Shown here in pieces: positions 10,744 through 20,753 of a stretch of DNA of 64,000 nt. Positions within the stretch are counted from its first letter, which is position 1; each line of letters begins with the position of its first letter. A model generated the notes under the pieces. It worked only from the letters and a program-made list of their open reading frames with translations, ran no database searches and was not told the origin of the DNA. The stretch is from Tepidimonas aquatica (GTDB lineage Bacteria; Pseudomonadota; Gammaproteobacteria; Burkholderiales; Burkholderiaceae_C). The translations under genes and the position numbers were made by a program. Where the stretch lies: positions 51,083 through 115,082 of the forward strand of contig NZ_VJNA01000004.1 in the NCBI RefSeq assembly GCF_007556585.1. Direction: 5' to 3'.

Positions 10744-12096
10744 TCAGACATACGCCGGGACCATGCAGGTCTTGTGTTCGACGTGGTATTCGAATTCGTG
10801 GCGGAAGTGCTTGATCATGCCGCGCACCGGCATCGCCGCCGCGTCGCCCAGCGCGCAGATGGTGCGGCCCATGATGTTTTCGGCCACGTTGTCCAGCAGT
10901 TCCAAATCCTGCGGACGGCCCAAACCGCGCTCGATGCGGTCCACCACCCGCCACAGCCAACCGGTGCCCTCGCGGCACGGGGTGCACTGGCCGCAGGATT
11001 CGTGCATGTAAAAGTAGCTCAGCCGCTGCAGCGACTTGACCATGCAGCGCGTCTCGTCCATCACGATGACGGCCCCCGAGCCCAGCATCGAACCCGCCTT
11101 GGCGATGGCGTCGTAGTCCATCGTCAAGTCCATCATGATGTCGGCCGGCAGCACCGGCGCCGACGACCCGCCCGGAATCACCGCCTTGAGCTTGCGCCCG
11201 CCGCGCACGCCGCCGGCCAGCTCCAACAGCTTGGCAAACGGGGTGCCCATCGGGATTTCATAGTTGCCGGGGCGCTCGACGTCGCCGCTGACGGAAAAGA
11301 TTTTCGTGCCGCCGTTGTTGGGCTTGCCGACCTCCAGGTAGGCCTGCCCCCCATGGCGGATGATCCACGGCACCGCGGCAAACGTCTCGGTGTTGTTGAT
11401 CGTGGTGGGCTTGCCGTACAGGCCGTAGCTGGCCGGAAACGGCGGCTTGAAGCGGGGTTGGCCTTTTTTGCCCTCCAGCGACTCCAGCAACGCGGTTTCC
11501 TCGCCGCAGATGTAGGCGCCCCAACCGTGGTGGGCGTGCAGTTGGAAGCTGAACGTGCTGCCCAGGATGTTGTCGCCCAGGTAGCCGGCGGCGCGGGCTT
11601 CTTCCAGCGCCTCCTGGAAGCGCTCGTAGACCTGGAAGATCTCGCCGTGAATGTAGTTGTAGCCGACGCTGGCCCCGATGGCGTACGCCGCGATCGCCAT
11701 GCCCTCGATGACGATGTGCGGGTTGTGCATCAGGATGTCACGGTCCTTGCAGGTGCCGGGCTCGCCCTCGTCGGAATTGCACACCAGGTACTTTTGGCCC
11801 GGGAACTGGCGCGGCATGAAGCTCCATTTGAGGCCGGTGGGGAAGCCGGCACCGCCGCGACCGCGCAGCGCGCTGGTCTTGACCTCGGCAATCACTTCGT
11901 CCGGCGTCATGCCGGGCCCGCCGTCCTTGCCCAGGATTTTGCGCAGCGCCTGGTAGCCGCCGCGCGCTTCGTAATCCTTCAGGCGCCAGTTGGTGCCGTC
12001 CAGCCCGGCGTAAATTTGGGGCTGAATGTGGCGGCCGTGGAAGCACGTCTGCACCCCCGTGGCCTGAAACTGCTGCAGCAGTCGCTCGACGTTCAT
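10744..12096 (-). CDS. nuoF: NADH-quinone oxidoreductase subunit F, NADH and FMN binding
   Basis: Flavoprotein subunit where NADH hands electrons to FMN. The 450-residue frame shows the nucleotide-binding [13 protein letters not shown], the [15 protein letters not shown] segment, and the 4Fe-4S ligands [12 protein letters not shown] with the last cysteine in TICALGD. The start [10 protein letters not shown] overlaps the nuoE stop by ATGA. The frame stays open far upstream, but that part is antisense to nuoE and nuoD. Confidence 0.97.
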   Translation of the reverse strand: MNVERLLQQFQATGVQTCFHGRHIQPQIYAGLDGTNWRLKDYEARGGYQALRKILGKDGGPGMTPDEVIAEVKTSALRGRGGAGFPTGLKWSFMPRQFPGQKYLVCNSDEGEPGTCKDRDILMHNPHIVIEGMAIAAYAIGASVGYNYIHGEIFQVYERFQEALEEARAAGYLGDNILGSTFSFQLHAHHGWGAYICGEETALLESLEGKKGQPRFKPPFPASYGLYGKPTTINNTETFAAVPWIIRHGGQAYLEVGKPNNGGTKIFSVSGDVERPGNYEIPMGTPFAKLLELAGGVRGGRKLKAVIPGGSSAPVLPADIMMDLTMDYDAIAKAGSMLGSGAVIVMDETRCMVKSLQRLSYFYMHESCGQCTPCREGTGWLWRVVDRIERGLGRPQDLELLDNVAENIMGRTICALGDAAAMPVRGMIKHFRHEFEYHVEHKTCMVPAYV

Positions 12097-12623
12097 GCCT
12101 TGTCCTCCGCAGCGGCCGCGCGCAGGCCGTCGATGAGCTGATCGAGGCGCTCGGGCGTCATGAAGCTGCACATATGGCGGTCGTTGACGAGCATCACCGG
12201 CGCGTCGGCGCACGCCCCCAGGCACTCGGACTGCTGCAGCGTGAAGCAGCCATCGGCCGTGGTGCCGCCGGGCTCGACACCCAGCTTGTCCGCCAGGTAG
12301 CGCAACGTCTTGGCGCCATCGCGCAGCGCGCACGGCAGGTTGGTGCAGACGTTGAGCTTGAAGCGCCCCACCGGCTGCTGGTTGTACATGTTGTAAAAGG
12401 TCGTGACCTCGTGCACGGCCATTGGCGCCATGCCCAGGTACTGCGCCACCGCCAGCTCCGCGGCGGGGCTGACCCAGCCCTGCTCTTGCTGGACGATGGC
12501 CAGGCACGCCATCACGGCCGACTGCTTTTGGTCCGGCGGGTATTTGGCCACCTCGCGCGCGAAGCGCGCCAGCGTGGCCTCGGACAGCACCATCGGCTCC
12601 ACGGTGCGGGTGTCGGTGCTCAT
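12093..12623 (-). CDS. nuoE: NADH-quinone oxidoreductase subunit E
   Basis: Thioredoxin-fold 2Fe-2S subunit partnering NuoF. The 176-residue frame has an N-terminal helical segment ([15 protein letters not shown]) and the four cysteine ligands in CTNLPC and ECLGAC. The start MSTDTRT overlaps the nuoD stop by four bases and its end overlaps the nuoF start by four bases, so D, E and F look translationally coupled. Confidence 0.97.
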   Translation of the reverse strand: MSTDTRTVEPMVLSEATLARFAREVAKYPPDQKQSAVMACLAIVQQEQGWVSPAAELAVAQYLGMAPMAVHEVTTFYNMYNQQPVGRFKLNVCTNLPCALRDGAKTLRYLADKLGVEPGGTTADGCFTLQQSECLGACADAPVMLVNDRHMCSFMTPERLDQLIDGLRAAAAEDKA

Positions 12624-13873
12624 CGGTCGATCTCTCCAAACACGATGTCCAGCGTGCCGATGATGGCCACCGCATCGGCCAGCATGTGCCCGCGTGCCAT
12701 TTCGTCCAGGCACGACAGGTGCACAAAGCCGGGCGCGCGAATCTTGAGGCGGTACGGCTTGTTGGCGCCGTCGCTGACGATGTAAATGCCGAACTCGCCC
12801 TTGGGGTGCTCCACCGTTGCGTACGCCTCACCCGGCGGCACGTGCATGCCTTCGGTGAACAGCTTGAAGTGGTGGATCAAGGCCTCCATGTCGGCCTTCA
12901 TGCGCTCGCGCGGCGGCGGCGCCACCTTGGTGTTGTCGGTGATCACCGGACCGGGGTTGGCACGCAACCAGTCAACGCACTGCTTGATGATGCGGTTGGA
13001 CTGGCGCATTTCCTCCATGCGCACCAGGTAGCGGTCGTAGGTGTCGCCGTTGGTGCCCACCGGAATGTCGAACTCGAGGCGGTCGTACACCTCGTAGGGC
13101 TGCTTTTTGCGCAGGTCCCACGGGATACCCGAGCCGCGCAGCATTGGCCCGGTCATGCCCATGGCCAGCGCCTTTTCCGGCGGCACGACGCCTATGCCCA
13201 CCGTGCGCTGCTTCCAGATGCGGTTGTCGGTCAGCAGCGTGTGGTACTCGTCCAGGTACTTCGGAAAGCGTTGCGTGAAGTCGTCGATGAAGTCCAGCAG
13301 CGAACCCTGGCGGTTGCGGTTGAGCGCCTCGGTGGCGCGCGCGCTGCGCACGCGGCTGGGCTTGTGCTGCGGCATCGTGTCGGGCAAGTCGCGGTACACC
13401 CCGCCGGGGCGGAAGTACGCCGCGTGCATGCGCGCGCCCGACACCGCTTCGTACATGTCAAAAAGGTCTTCGCGCTCGCGGAAGCAGTACAGCAAAATCG
13501 TGGAGCTGCCGCAGTCGTTGCCGTGCGAGCCCAACCACATCAGGTGGTTGAGCAGCCGGGTGATTTCGGCGAACATCACGCGGATGTACTGGGCGCGGAT
13601 CGGCACTTCGATGCCCAACAGCTTTTCGATCGCCAGGCAGTACGCGTGCTCGTTGCACATCATCGACACGTAGTCCAGGCGGTCCATGTAGGGCAGCGCC
13701 TGGATGTAGGTCTTGTGCTCGGCGAGCTTTTCGGTGGCGCGGTGCAACAGCCCGATGTGCGGGTCGGCGCGCTGCACCACCTCGCCGTCGAGCTCCAGCA
13801 CCAGGCGCAACACACCGTGCGCGGCGGGGTGCTGCGGACCGAAGTTGAGGGTGTAGTTTTTGATCTCTGCCAT
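12620..13873 (-). CDS. nuoD: NADH-quinone oxidoreductase subunit D
   Basis: The 49-kDa quinone-chamber subunit, related to NiFe hydrogenase large subunits. The 417-residue frame begins [20 protein letters not shown], with the His loop that contacts quinone, and carries the conserved tyrosine region [20 protein letters not shown]. Ends with the family's VFGEIDR. It begins 30 bp after nuoC. C and D are separate genes here, unlike the nuoCD fusion of E. coli. Confidence 0.97.
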   Translation of the reverse strand: MAEIKNYTLNFGPQHPAAHGVLRLVLELDGEVVQRADPHIGLLHRATEKLAEHKTYIQALPYMDRLDYVSMMCNEHAYCLAIEKLLGIEVPIRAQYIRVMFAEITRLLNHLMWLGSHGNDCGSSTILLYCFREREDLFDMYEAVSGARMHAAYFRPGGVYRDLPDTMPQHKPSRVRSARATEALNRNRQGSLLDFIDDFTQRFPKYLDEYHTLLTDNRIWKQRTVGIGVVPPEKALAMGMTGPMLRGSGIPWDLRKKQPYEVYDRLEFDIPVGTNGDTYDRYLVRMEEMRQSNRIIKQCVDWLRANPGPVITDNTKVAPPPRERMKADMEALIHHFKLFTEGMHVPPGEAYATVEHPKGEFGIYIVSDGANKPYRLKIRAPGFVHLSCLDEMARGHMLADAVAIIGTLDIVFGEIDR

Positions 13874-13903
13874 GTGCGATCCGACTGCGGCGCGGCGGGC
13901 GCG

Positions 13904-14554
13904 TCAGTGCAGGCCTCCGTAGGCGTCTTCGCGGATGATGCGTGGGGTGATTTCGCGCGGCTCGATCGTCACCGGCTCGTACACCACGCGCCGGCGCTCG
14001 GGGTCGTAGCGCATTTCGACGTGCCCCGACAGCGGGAAGTCTTTGCGGAACGGGTGGCCGATGAAGCCGTAGTCCGTCAGGATGCGGCGCAGGTCCGGGT
14101 GGCCTTCGAAGACGATGCCGAACAGGTCGAACGCCTCGCGCTCGAACCAGTTGGCCGACGGCCACACGTCGATGACCGAGTCCACGACCGGGAAGTCGTC
14201 ATCCGGACAAAAGGTGCGCACGCGCACGCGCTGGTTCAACGTCACCGACAACAGGTGCACGACGACGGCAAAGCGTGGCCCCTCCCACGCGCCGTTGCCA
14301 TAGGCGGAGTAGTCCACGCCGCACAGATCGATGAGCTGCTCGAAGCGGCAACCTGGCGCGTCGCGCAGCGTCTGCATGGCGTCGTGGTAGCGTGCCGCGG
14401 GCACGACGACGGTGACCTCGCCGCGCTGCAGCTCGACGCGCTCGGCCACGCCCTGCAAGGCCGCCGCGACGGCGTCGCGCACAGCCTCGGGCGCCGGCCG
14501 CTCGGTTTGCTGCGCCAGCGCCGACCAGCGTGCGGCGTCGAAGCTCGTGGTCAT
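13904..14554 (-). CDS. nuoC: NADH-quinone oxidoreductase subunit C
   Basis: The 30-kDa subunit of the peripheral arm, which supports NuoD and NuoB. The 216-residue frame has the family signature [26 protein letters not shown] followed by [10 protein letters not shown]. The start MTTSFDAAR follows a strong GAGGAGGG ribosome site 9 bp upstream; the longer open frame would run into nuoB. It is 31 bp after nuoB. Confidence 0.96.
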   Translation of the reverse strand: MTTSFDAARWSALAQQTERPAPEAVRDAVAAALQGVAERVELQRGEVTVVVPAARYHDAMQTLRDAPGCRFEQLIDLCGVDYSAYGNGAWEGPRFAVVVHLLSVTLNQRVRVRTFCPDDDFPVVDSVIDVWPSANWFEREAFDLFGIVFEGHPDLRRILTDYGFIGHPFRKDFPLSGHVEMRYDPERRRVVYEPVTIEPREITPRIIREDAYGGLH

Positions 14555-14585
14555 CGGATTTCCCTCCTCAGTGGGTGCGCGGCGC

Positions 14586-15065
14586 TCACACCCGCGCGAT
14601 GGTGTGGGTACGACGGATCTTGTGCTGCAGCTGGATGATGCCGTACAGCAGCGCTTCGGCCGTCGGCGGGCAACCCGGCACGTACACATCCACCGGCACG
14701 ATGCGGTCACAGCCACGCACGACGCTGTAGCTGTAGTGGTAGTAGCCACCGCCGTTGGCGCACGAGCCCATGCTCAACACCCAGCGCGGCTCGGCCATCT
14801 GGTCGTACACCTTGCGCAGCGCCGGCGCCATCTTGTTGCACAGCGTGCCGGCCACGATCATCAGGTCGGACTGGCGCGGGCTGGCGCGAAACACCTCGGC
14901 GCCAAAGCGCGCGATGTCGTAGCGCGCGGTGGCCGCGTGCATCATTTCCACGGCGCAGCAGGCCAGGCCGAATGTCATCGGCCACAGCGAGCCGGTTTTG
15001 GCCCAGTTCATCACCGCGTCGTAGCTGGTGGTGACGAAGCCTTGCTTGAACACACCTTCGATCAT
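14586..15065 (-). CDS. nuoB: NADH-quinone oxidoreductase subunit B, cluster N2
   Basis: Subunit holding cluster N2, the last iron-sulfur centre before quinone. The 159-residue frame has the tandem cysteines in [10 protein letters not shown], a further cysteine in [11 protein letters not shown], and [23 protein letters not shown] is also present. It starts with an ATG 60 bp after nuoA; that gap contains no recognisable gene. Confidence 0.97.
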   Translation of the reverse strand: MIEGVFKQGFVTTSYDAVMNWAKTGSLWPMTFGLACCAVEMMHAATARYDIARFGAEVFRASPRQSDLMIVAGTLCNKMAPALRKVYDQMAEPRWVLSMGSCANGGGYYHYSYSVVRGCDRIVPVDVYVPGCPPTAEALLYGIIQLQHKIRRTHTIARV

Positions 15066-15125
15066 GGGCTGCTCCTGGTCAGTGTGCGGGCGCTTACCAA
15101 CGGCAGCGCGCGGCGGCGTGGTCGG

Positions 15126-15485
15126 TCATTCCCAGTCCAACGCGCCCTTTTTCCATTCGTAGACAAAGCCAACCACCAGAATCATGAGGAACATGACCCC
15201 GGCCCAAAAGCCGGTGGCGCCGATGTCGGCAAACGCCACCGCCCAGGGGATCAGGAAGGCGATTTCCAGGTCGAACAGAATGAACAGGATGGCCACGAGG
15301 TAGTAGCGCACATCGAACTTCATGCGCGCGTCCTCGAAGGCCTCGAAGCCGCATTCGTAGGGGGAGTTTTTTTCCGGATCGGGACGGTTCGGCCCCAACA
15401 GGTAGCCAAATACCTGGGGGAGTACCCCGACCGCCAAGCCCACGAGGAGAAACAGGAGAACGGGCAGGTACTGCTCGAGACTCAC
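15126..15485 (-). CDS. nuoA: NADH-quinone oxidoreductase subunit A
   Basis: First gene of the complex I operon, a 119-residue membrane protein with three helices. The motif [20 protein letters not shown], with its conserved cysteine loop, is at about residues 43-62, and [12 protein letters not shown] follows. The start is GTG (MSLEQYLP) behind CCGGAG. A strong intrinsic terminator ends about 14 bp upstream of this start codon, so any transcript from the promoter near tRNA-Leu must read through it. Confidence 0.96.
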   Translation of the reverse strand: MSLEQYLPVLLFLLVGLAVGVLPQVFGYLLGPNRPDPEKNSPYECGFEAFEDARMKFDVRYYLVAILFILFDLEIAFLIPWAVAFADIGATGFWAGVMFLMILVVGFVYEWKKGALDWE

Positions 15486-15499
15486 GGTCGTGTCTCCGG

Positions 15500-15522
15500 A
15501 AAAAGGCGCCCTGGAGGCGCCT
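15500..15522 (-). terminator. Intrinsic terminator between tRNA-Leu and nuoA
   Basis: On the minus strand AGGCGCC pairs with GGCGCCT across a 5-base loop and is followed by a run of five T. The pairing is perfect over seven base pairs. It ends the tRNA-Leu unit but lies only about 14 bp before the nuoA start codon, leaving no room for a separate nuo promoter after it. Partial read-through or regulated termination is the simplest reading. Confidence 0.75.
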
Positions 15523-15538
15523 GTGGTGATGATCGCTT

Positions 15539-15623
15539 TGGTGCCGACGGCGAGACTCGAACTCGCACAGCTTTCGCCACTACCCCCTCAAGATAGCGTG
15601 TCTACCAATTCCACCACGTCGGC
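15539..15623 (-). tRNA. tRNA-Leu (anticodon GAG)
   Basis: An 85-base class II tRNA with encoded CCA. The acceptor arm GCCGACG pairs perfectly with CGTCGGC, the anticodon stem CTATC/GGTAG holds loop TTGAGGG (anticodon GAG), there is a short variable arm, and the T arm contains GTTCGAGTC. It lies between secG and nuoA, with its own candidate promoter and terminator. Confidence 0.97.
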
Positions 15624-15700
15624 AGGGGGAGCATCGTCGAGCGCCGGATCTGGCTGCACCTCACCGGCCTGGTCACTGCGTTCTCGACGACAACTTGCGC

Positions 15701-15706
15701 ATTGTA
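15701..15706 (-). promoter_or_regulatory. Candidate -10 element for tRNA-Leu and nuo
   Basis: TACAAT on the minus strand, just after the secG terminator and about 78 bp before the mature tRNA-Leu. No good -35 box is seen at 16-18 bp. Position between a terminator and the next genes makes it the best candidate start for the tRNA-Leu and nuo transcript; the call rests on one hexamer. Confidence 0.4.
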
Positions 15707-15711
15707 CCTGC

Positions 15712-15765
15712 AAAACGCCCCGGCTTCGTGCGCCTGTCAGCCTCGGCTGCACCAGCCCGGGGCGT
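15712..15765 (-). terminator. Intrinsic terminator after secG
   Basis: On the minus strand ACGCCCCGG pairs perfectly over nine bases with CCGGGGCGT, about 33 bases apart, and the 3' arm runs into TTTTG. It begins 8 bp after the secG stop. Confidence 0.6.
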
Positions 15766-15773
15766 GGCTGGCG

Positions 15774-16124
15774 TCACTTGCCGGGGATTTGGTTGGCGCC
15801 GCCGGCCGCGCCCTCGGCCGCCGGTGTGGAGGGAGCGGCAGGCACACTTTCCAGCACGCTGCCCGACGCCGCTGGCGCGCTGGGGCGCTGGTAGCCAATA
15901 AACGCCAACGCCAGCGTCGAAGCCAGAAAGACGGTGGCCAGCACCGCCGTGCTGCGCGACAGGAAGTTGGCGCCGCCGCTGGCGCCGAACAGGCTGGCCG
16001 ACGCGCCGCCCCCGAAGGCCGCACCGGCGTCGGCGCCTTTGCCGTGCTGCATCAGCACCAAACCGATCATGGCCAGCGCCGCCAGCACCTGCACGATGAC
16101 AAGCAAGGTATGCAAAACATTCAT
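15774..16124 (-). CDS. secG: Preprotein translocase subunit SecG
   Basis: Small accessory subunit of the SecYEG channel. The 116-residue frame begins MNVLHTLLVIVQVLAALAMI, followed by the family loop VLMQHGKGADAGAAFGGGAS and a second helix at about residues 56-74. The C-terminal tail is rich in Ala and Pro. The start is behind AGGAGC; an upstream in-frame start would remove the good spacing. It follows tpiA by 71 bp and precedes tRNA-Leu, the usual order in betaproteobacteria. Confidence 0.94.
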   Translation of the reverse strand: MNVLHTLLVIVQVLAALAMIGLVLMQHGKGADAGAAFGGGASASLFGASGGANFLSRSTAVLATVFLASTLALAFIGYQRPSAPAASGSVLESVPAAPSTPAAEGAAGGANQIPGK

Positions 16125-16195
16125 CTTCAAAGCTCCTGATGGAACCAACCCACGGCGGGCTGAAGCACGCCCACCGGTCCGGCGCCGGCCACGCT

Positions 16196-16942
<747 letters not shown>

Positions 16943-16967
16943 GGATCGGTCTCCTTGGGTGTGGCGC

Positions 16968-17975
16968 TCAGCGCGCCTGGGTCCAGTCGAGAATGATTTT
17001 GCCCACGTGGGTGTCGGCCTCCATCAGCGCATGCGCTTCGGCCGCCTGCGCGGCGGGCAGCACCCGGTGCACCACCGGACGGATGGCGCCGCGCTCGATC
17101 AGCGGCCACACGTGGCGGCGCAGCTCGCGCGCGATGGCGGCCTTGAACGCCACCGGACGCGGCCGCAGCGTCGAGCCAGTGATGGTCAGCCGCCGCCGCA
17201 GCACCTGCCCCGCATCGAAGCGCGCGTCGGTGCCGCCCTGCACGGCGATGATGACCAGCCGGCCGTCGTCGGCCAGGCATTCGATGTCGCGCGCCACGTA
17301 CGGGCCAGCCACCATGTCCAGAATCACGTCGGCGCCACGCCCCTGGGTATGACGCTTGACCTCGGCGACAAAGTCCTGCTCGCGGTACAGGATGGCGTGC
17401 GCCGCCCCCAGTCGCAGGCAGGCCGAGGCCTTGTCACGGCTGCCGACGGTGACGATGACCTGCGCGCCCATCGCACGCGCCATTTGAATCGCCGTCACGC
17501 CGATGCCGCTGGCGCCGCCGTGTACGAGCAGCGTTTCGCCCGCTTGCAGCCGCCCGCGGTCGAACACGTTGCTCCAGACGGTGAAAAACGTCTCCGGCAA
17601 ACCGGCGGCCTCGACGTCGCTCCAGCCGTGCGGCACGGGCAACACCTGGCCCACCGGGGCCACGCAGTATTCGGCGTAGCCGCCACCGGCCAGCAACGCG
17701 CACACGCGCTGGCCGATGCGAAGCCCGGCGGCTTCCATCGCCTCCACGTCACCGCTTTCGATGACGCCGGCCACCTCCAGCCCGGGCAGGTCCGACGCCC
17801 CCGGCGGCGGCGCGTAGTGGCCGCGGCGCTGCAGCACATCCGGGCGGTTGATGCCGCTGGCACTGACGCGGATCAGCACCTCGCCCTCACCGGGCTGGGG
17901 GCGCGGCCGCTGCACCAGGCGCAACACCTCGGGGCCGCCGTAGGCGCTGATCTCGATTGCGTTCATCATGGCCAT
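16968..17975 (-). CDS. NAD(P)H quinone oxidoreductase, PIG3-like MDR family
   Basis: A zinc-independent medium-chain dehydrogenase/reductase of 335 residues. It has the GroES-like N-terminal domain with [14 protein letters not shown] and the nucleotide-binding fold with [21 protein letters not shown] at about residues 148-168. These match the PIG3/Qor subgroup (NADPH-dependent quinone reduction). Three possible starts are close together (MAMMNAIEI); the first is taken here and the third, at 17966, is equally possible. It sits between pnp and tpiA. Physiological substrate is not known. Confidence 0.88.
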   Translation of the reverse strand: MAMMNAIEISAYGGPEVLRLVQRPRPQPGEGEVLIRVSASGINRPDVLQRRGHYAPPPGASDLPGLEVAGVIESGDVEAMEAAGLRIGQRVCALLAGGGYAEYCVAPVGQVLPVPHGWSDVEAAGLPETFFTVWSNVFDRGRLQAGETLLVHGGASGIGVTAIQMARAMGAQVIVTVGSRDKASACLRLGAAHAILYREQDFVAEVKRHTQGRGADVILDMVAGPYVARDIECLADDGRLVIIAVQGGTDARFDAGQVLRRRLTITGSTLRPRPVAFKAAIARELRRHVWPLIERGAIRPVVHRVLPAAQAAEAHALMEADTHVGKIILDWTQAR

Positions 17976-18013
17976 CGTGTGCCCCCCTGTGTCGGCAGAT
18001 GCCGTTCGGGTGC

Positions 18014-20137
18014 TTACTGCCCGTTTGGAGCCTCGGGCTGCGCCCCCGGCTCCAGCAGCGCGCGCATCGACAGCTTGATGCGCCCTTTGTCGTCGGTCTC
18101 GATCACCTTGACCTTGACGATTTGTCCTTCCTTGAGGAAGTCGGTGACCTTTTCGACGCGCTGGTTGGCGATCTGGCTGATGTGCAGCAAGCCATCTTTG
18201 CCCGGCAGGATGTTGACCAGCGCCCCGAAGTCCAGGATCTTGGTCACCGGCCCCTCGTACACCTGCCCTACCTCGACGTCGGCGGTCAGCTCTTCGATGC
18301 GCTTGCGCGCCTGGGCGGCACGGTCGGGGTCGGTAGACGCGATCGTGATGGTGCCGTCTTCGGCGATGTCGATGGTGGTGCCGGTCTCTTCGGTGATGGC
18401 ACGGATGGTGGCGCCGCCCTTGCCGATGACGTCGCGGATGCGCTCCGGGTTGATCTTCATCGTGTACAGGCGCGGCGCGTACACCGAGATGTCCTCGCGC
18501 GCACCGGCAATGGCCTGCTGCATCTTGTCCAGGATGTGCAGTCGCGCCTCCTTGGCCTGCGCCAGCGCCACCTGCATGATTTCTTTGGTGATCCCCTGGA
18601 TCTTGATGTCCATTTGCAGCGCCGTGACGCCCTGCGTGGTACCGGCGACCTTGAAGTCCATGTCGCCCAGGTGGTCCTCGTCGCCGAGGATGTCGGTCAG
18701 CACGGCAAACTTGTTGCCTTCCTTGATCAGGCCCATCGCGATGCCGGCCACGTGCGCTTTCATCGGCACCCCGGCGTCCATCAGCGCCAGGCAGCCACCG
18801 CAGACGGTGGCCATCGACGACGAGCCGTTGGATTCGGTAACTTCCGACACCACGCGGATGGTGTACGGAAATTCATCTTTGCTCGGCAGGCAGGCCACCA
18901 GCGCGCGCTTGGCCAGGCGGCCGTGGCCGATCTCGCGCCGCTTCGGCGCGCCGACCCGCCCCGTCTCGCCGGTGGCAAACGGCGGCATGTTGTAGTGCAG
19001 CATGAAGCGGTCTTGGTACTCGCCCGACAGCGCATCGATGATTTGCGCGTCGCGCTCGGTGCCCAGCGTCGCGATGACCAGCGCCTGCGTTTCGCCGCGC
19101 GTGAACAGCGCCGAGCCGTGCGTGCGCGGCAGCACGCCCGTGCGGATCTCGATCGGACGCACAGTGCGTGTGTCGCGCCCGTCGATGCGCGGCTCGCCAT
19201 TGAGGATCTGCTGGCGCACGATGCGCGCCTCGATCTCGAACAGCAGCCCATCGACCTTGACCTCGTCGAACGCGATGCCCTGCTCGGTCAGGCCCGCCTT
19301 GACCGCCGCGTAGGCCTCGCGGCAGGCCTGCGTGCGTGCCTGTTTGTTGCGGATCTGGTAGGCGGCGCGCAGGCGCGCCTCGCCCAGCTCGGTGACCTTG
19401 GCGATCAGCGCCTCGTCGCGCGGCGGCGGCTGCCAATCCCAGGCGGGCTTGCCGGCCACACGCACCAGGTCGTGGATGGCGTCGATGGCCACCTTGCCCT
19501 GCTCGTGGCCGAACACCACCGCGCCCAGCATCACCTCTTCGGTGAGCTGGTCGGCCTCGGACTCGACCATCAGCACCGCCGCTTCAGTGCCCGCCACCAC
19601 CAGGTCCAGGCGCGAGTTGGTGCGCTCGCTGGGGCTGGGGTTGAGCACGTATTCGCCGTTGATGTAGCCCACGCGCGCCGCGCCAATCGGGCCGTTGAAC
19701 GGGATGCCGCTGATGGCCAGCGCCGCGCTGGAGGCGATCATCGCCGGGATGTCGGCGTCCACGTCGGGGTTGAGCGACAGCGTATGGACGACGATTTGCA
19801 CCTCGTTGAAAAAGCCGTCCGGAAACAGCGGGCGAATCGGGCGGTCGATCAGGCGGCTGGTCAGCGTCTCGTACTCGCTGGGGCGCCCCTCACGCTTGAA
19901 AAAGCTGCCCGGGATCTTGCCGGCGGCGTAGGCCTTCTCGACGTAATCGACGGTCAGCGGGAAAAAGTCCTGACCGGGCTTGGCCTCGGGCCGGGCCACG
20001 ACGGTGGCCAGCACCACGGTACCGTCCATGTCCAGCAGCACGGCGCCGGTGGCCTGGCGGGCGACTTCACCGGTTTCCATCGTGACCGTGTGGCGGCCCC
20101 ACTGGAAGGTTTTGGTGTGTTTTTGAAAGAGACTCAT
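18014..20137 (-). CDS. pnp: Polyribonucleotide nucleotidyltransferase (PNPase)
   Basis: Phosphorolytic 3'-5' exoribonuclease and degradosome component. The 707-residue frame from [11 protein letters not shown] has two RNase PH-like cores, the second with [15 protein letters not shown], an intervening helical domain, then a KH domain ([17 protein letters not shown], about residues 565-585) and a C-terminal S1 domain ([21 protein letters not shown], about residues 623-643). Length is as expected. Located 225 bp after rpsO, the conserved rpsO-pnp order; two strong hairpins lie in that gap. Confidence 0.97.
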   Translation of the reverse strand: MSLFQKHTKTFQWGRHTVTMETGEVARQATGAVLLDMDGTVVLATVVARPEAKPGQDFFPLTVDYVEKAYAAGKIPGSFFKREGRPSEYETLTSRLIDRPIRPLFPDGFFNEVQIVVHTLSLNPDVDADIPAMIASSAALAISGIPFNGPIGAARVGYINGEYVLNPSPSERTNSRLDLVVAGTEAAVLMVESEADQLTEEVMLGAVVFGHEQGKVAIDAIHDLVRVAGKPAWDWQPPPRDEALIAKVTELGEARLRAAYQIRNKQARTQACREAYAAVKAGLTEQGIAFDEVKVDGLLFEIEARIVRQQILNGEPRIDGRDTRTVRPIEIRTGVLPRTHGSALFTRGETQALVIATLGTERDAQIIDALSGEYQDRFMLHYNMPPFATGETGRVGAPKRREIGHGRLAKRALVACLPSKDEFPYTIRVVSEVTESNGSSSMATVCGGCLALMDAGVPMKAHVAGIAMGLIKEGNKFAVLTDILGDEDHLGDMDFKVAGTTQGVTALQMDIKIQGITKEIMQVALAQAKEARLHILDKMQQAIAGAREDISVYAPRLYTMKINPERIRDVIGKGGATIRAITEETGTTIDIAEDGTITIASTDPDRAAQARKRIEELTADVEVGQVYEGPVTKILDFGALVNILPGKDGLLHISQIANQRVEKVTDFLKEGQIVKVKVIETDDKGRIKLSMRALLEPGAQPEAPNGQ

Positions 20138-20185
20138 GCTCAAACTCCGGTTGGTGGGTAGGGCCGCCAGCTCAGAACACGATGC

Positions 20186-20225
20186 CATTCCAGCGCGCGC
20201 CCGACGCGTGGCGGGCGTTGGAATG
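20186..20225 (-). promoter_or_regulatory. Hairpin in rpsO-pnp spacer, candidate RNase III processing site
   Basis: Arms CATTCCA and TGGAATG pair over seven bases, continued inside by CGCCCG with CGGGCG, giving a long stem about 50 bp before the pnp start. In E. coli a double-stranded stem in the pnp leader is cut by RNase III and controls PNPase synthesis; the equivalence here is inferred from position and shape only. Confidence 0.4.
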
Positions 20226-20286
20226 ACACAGCTTCGCTCTGGGCGGCGACGACAAAAAACGATGACGCCGGCTGCACATGGCAAAC

Positions 20287-20318
20287 GGCGCCCAGGGCCT
20301 GCTGCGGCCCGGGGCGCC
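20287..20318 (-). promoter_or_regulatory. Second hairpin in rpsO-pnp spacer
   Basis: GGCGCCC pairs with GGGCGCC, and inside it GGGCC with GGCCC across a GCAGCA loop, a very stable stem 45 bp after rpsO. No T run follows directly, so it is unlikely to be a simple terminator; processing or RNA stability are alternatives. Confidence 0.4.
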
Positions 20319-20362
20319 GGCGGTGGTGACGCGGGCACACACCCGTGCAGACCGGTCAGACG

Positions 20363-20632
20363 TTACTTGCGCAGGCCGAGCTTGTTGATCAGCGCGACGT
20401 AGCGGTCGGCGTCCTTGGCCTTGAGGTAGTCCAGCAGCTTGCGACGGCGGCTGACCAGCTTAAGCAGGCCACGGCGACCGTGGTGGTCCTTGGCGTGGGT
20501 TTTGAAGTGGGGGGTGAGCTCGTTGATGCGGGCGGTCAACAGCGCCACCTGCACCTCGGGGCTGCCGGTGTCGCGCTCGCCACGCGCGTGCTCGGCGATC
20601 ACCTTGGCTTTGGCTTCGGACGAAATCATCAA
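20363..20632 (-). CDS. rpsO: 30S ribosomal protein S15
   Basis: Small-subunit ribosomal protein that binds the central domain of 16S rRNA. The 89-residue frame has the family body [36 protein letters not shown] and ends LGLRK. It is preceded by AAGGAG before a T run and the ATG, and followed by pnp. Autoregulation by leader binding is known in other bacteria. Confidence 0.98.
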   Translation of the reverse strand: MMISSEAKAKVIAEHARGERDTGSPEVQVALLTARINELTPHFKTHAKDHHGRRGLLKLVSRRRKLLDYLKAKDADRYVALINKLGLRK

Positions 20633-20691
20633 AAAAACTCCTTAGGGACTTGCGTCAGGCAGCAGCGCATCACGGGCCGCCACCAGCGTGA

Positions 20692-20721
20692 GCCCTGCTC
20701 GCAGGGCAGCCGCCGATTATA
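20692..20721 (-). promoter_or_regulatory. Candidate rpsO promoter -10 and leader hairpin
   Basis: A consensus TATAAT lies on the minus strand at 20716-20721, about 85 bp before the rpsO ATG. The leader then forms GCCCTG-CGAG-CAGGGC (20692-20707), a six-pair stem with a tetraloop. No clear -35 box. The hairpin could take part in S15 autoregulation, which is an inference. Confidence 0.5.
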
Positions 20722-20753
20722 GCCGCTGAGCGGGCCCGAGCGCGGGCCGTGCT

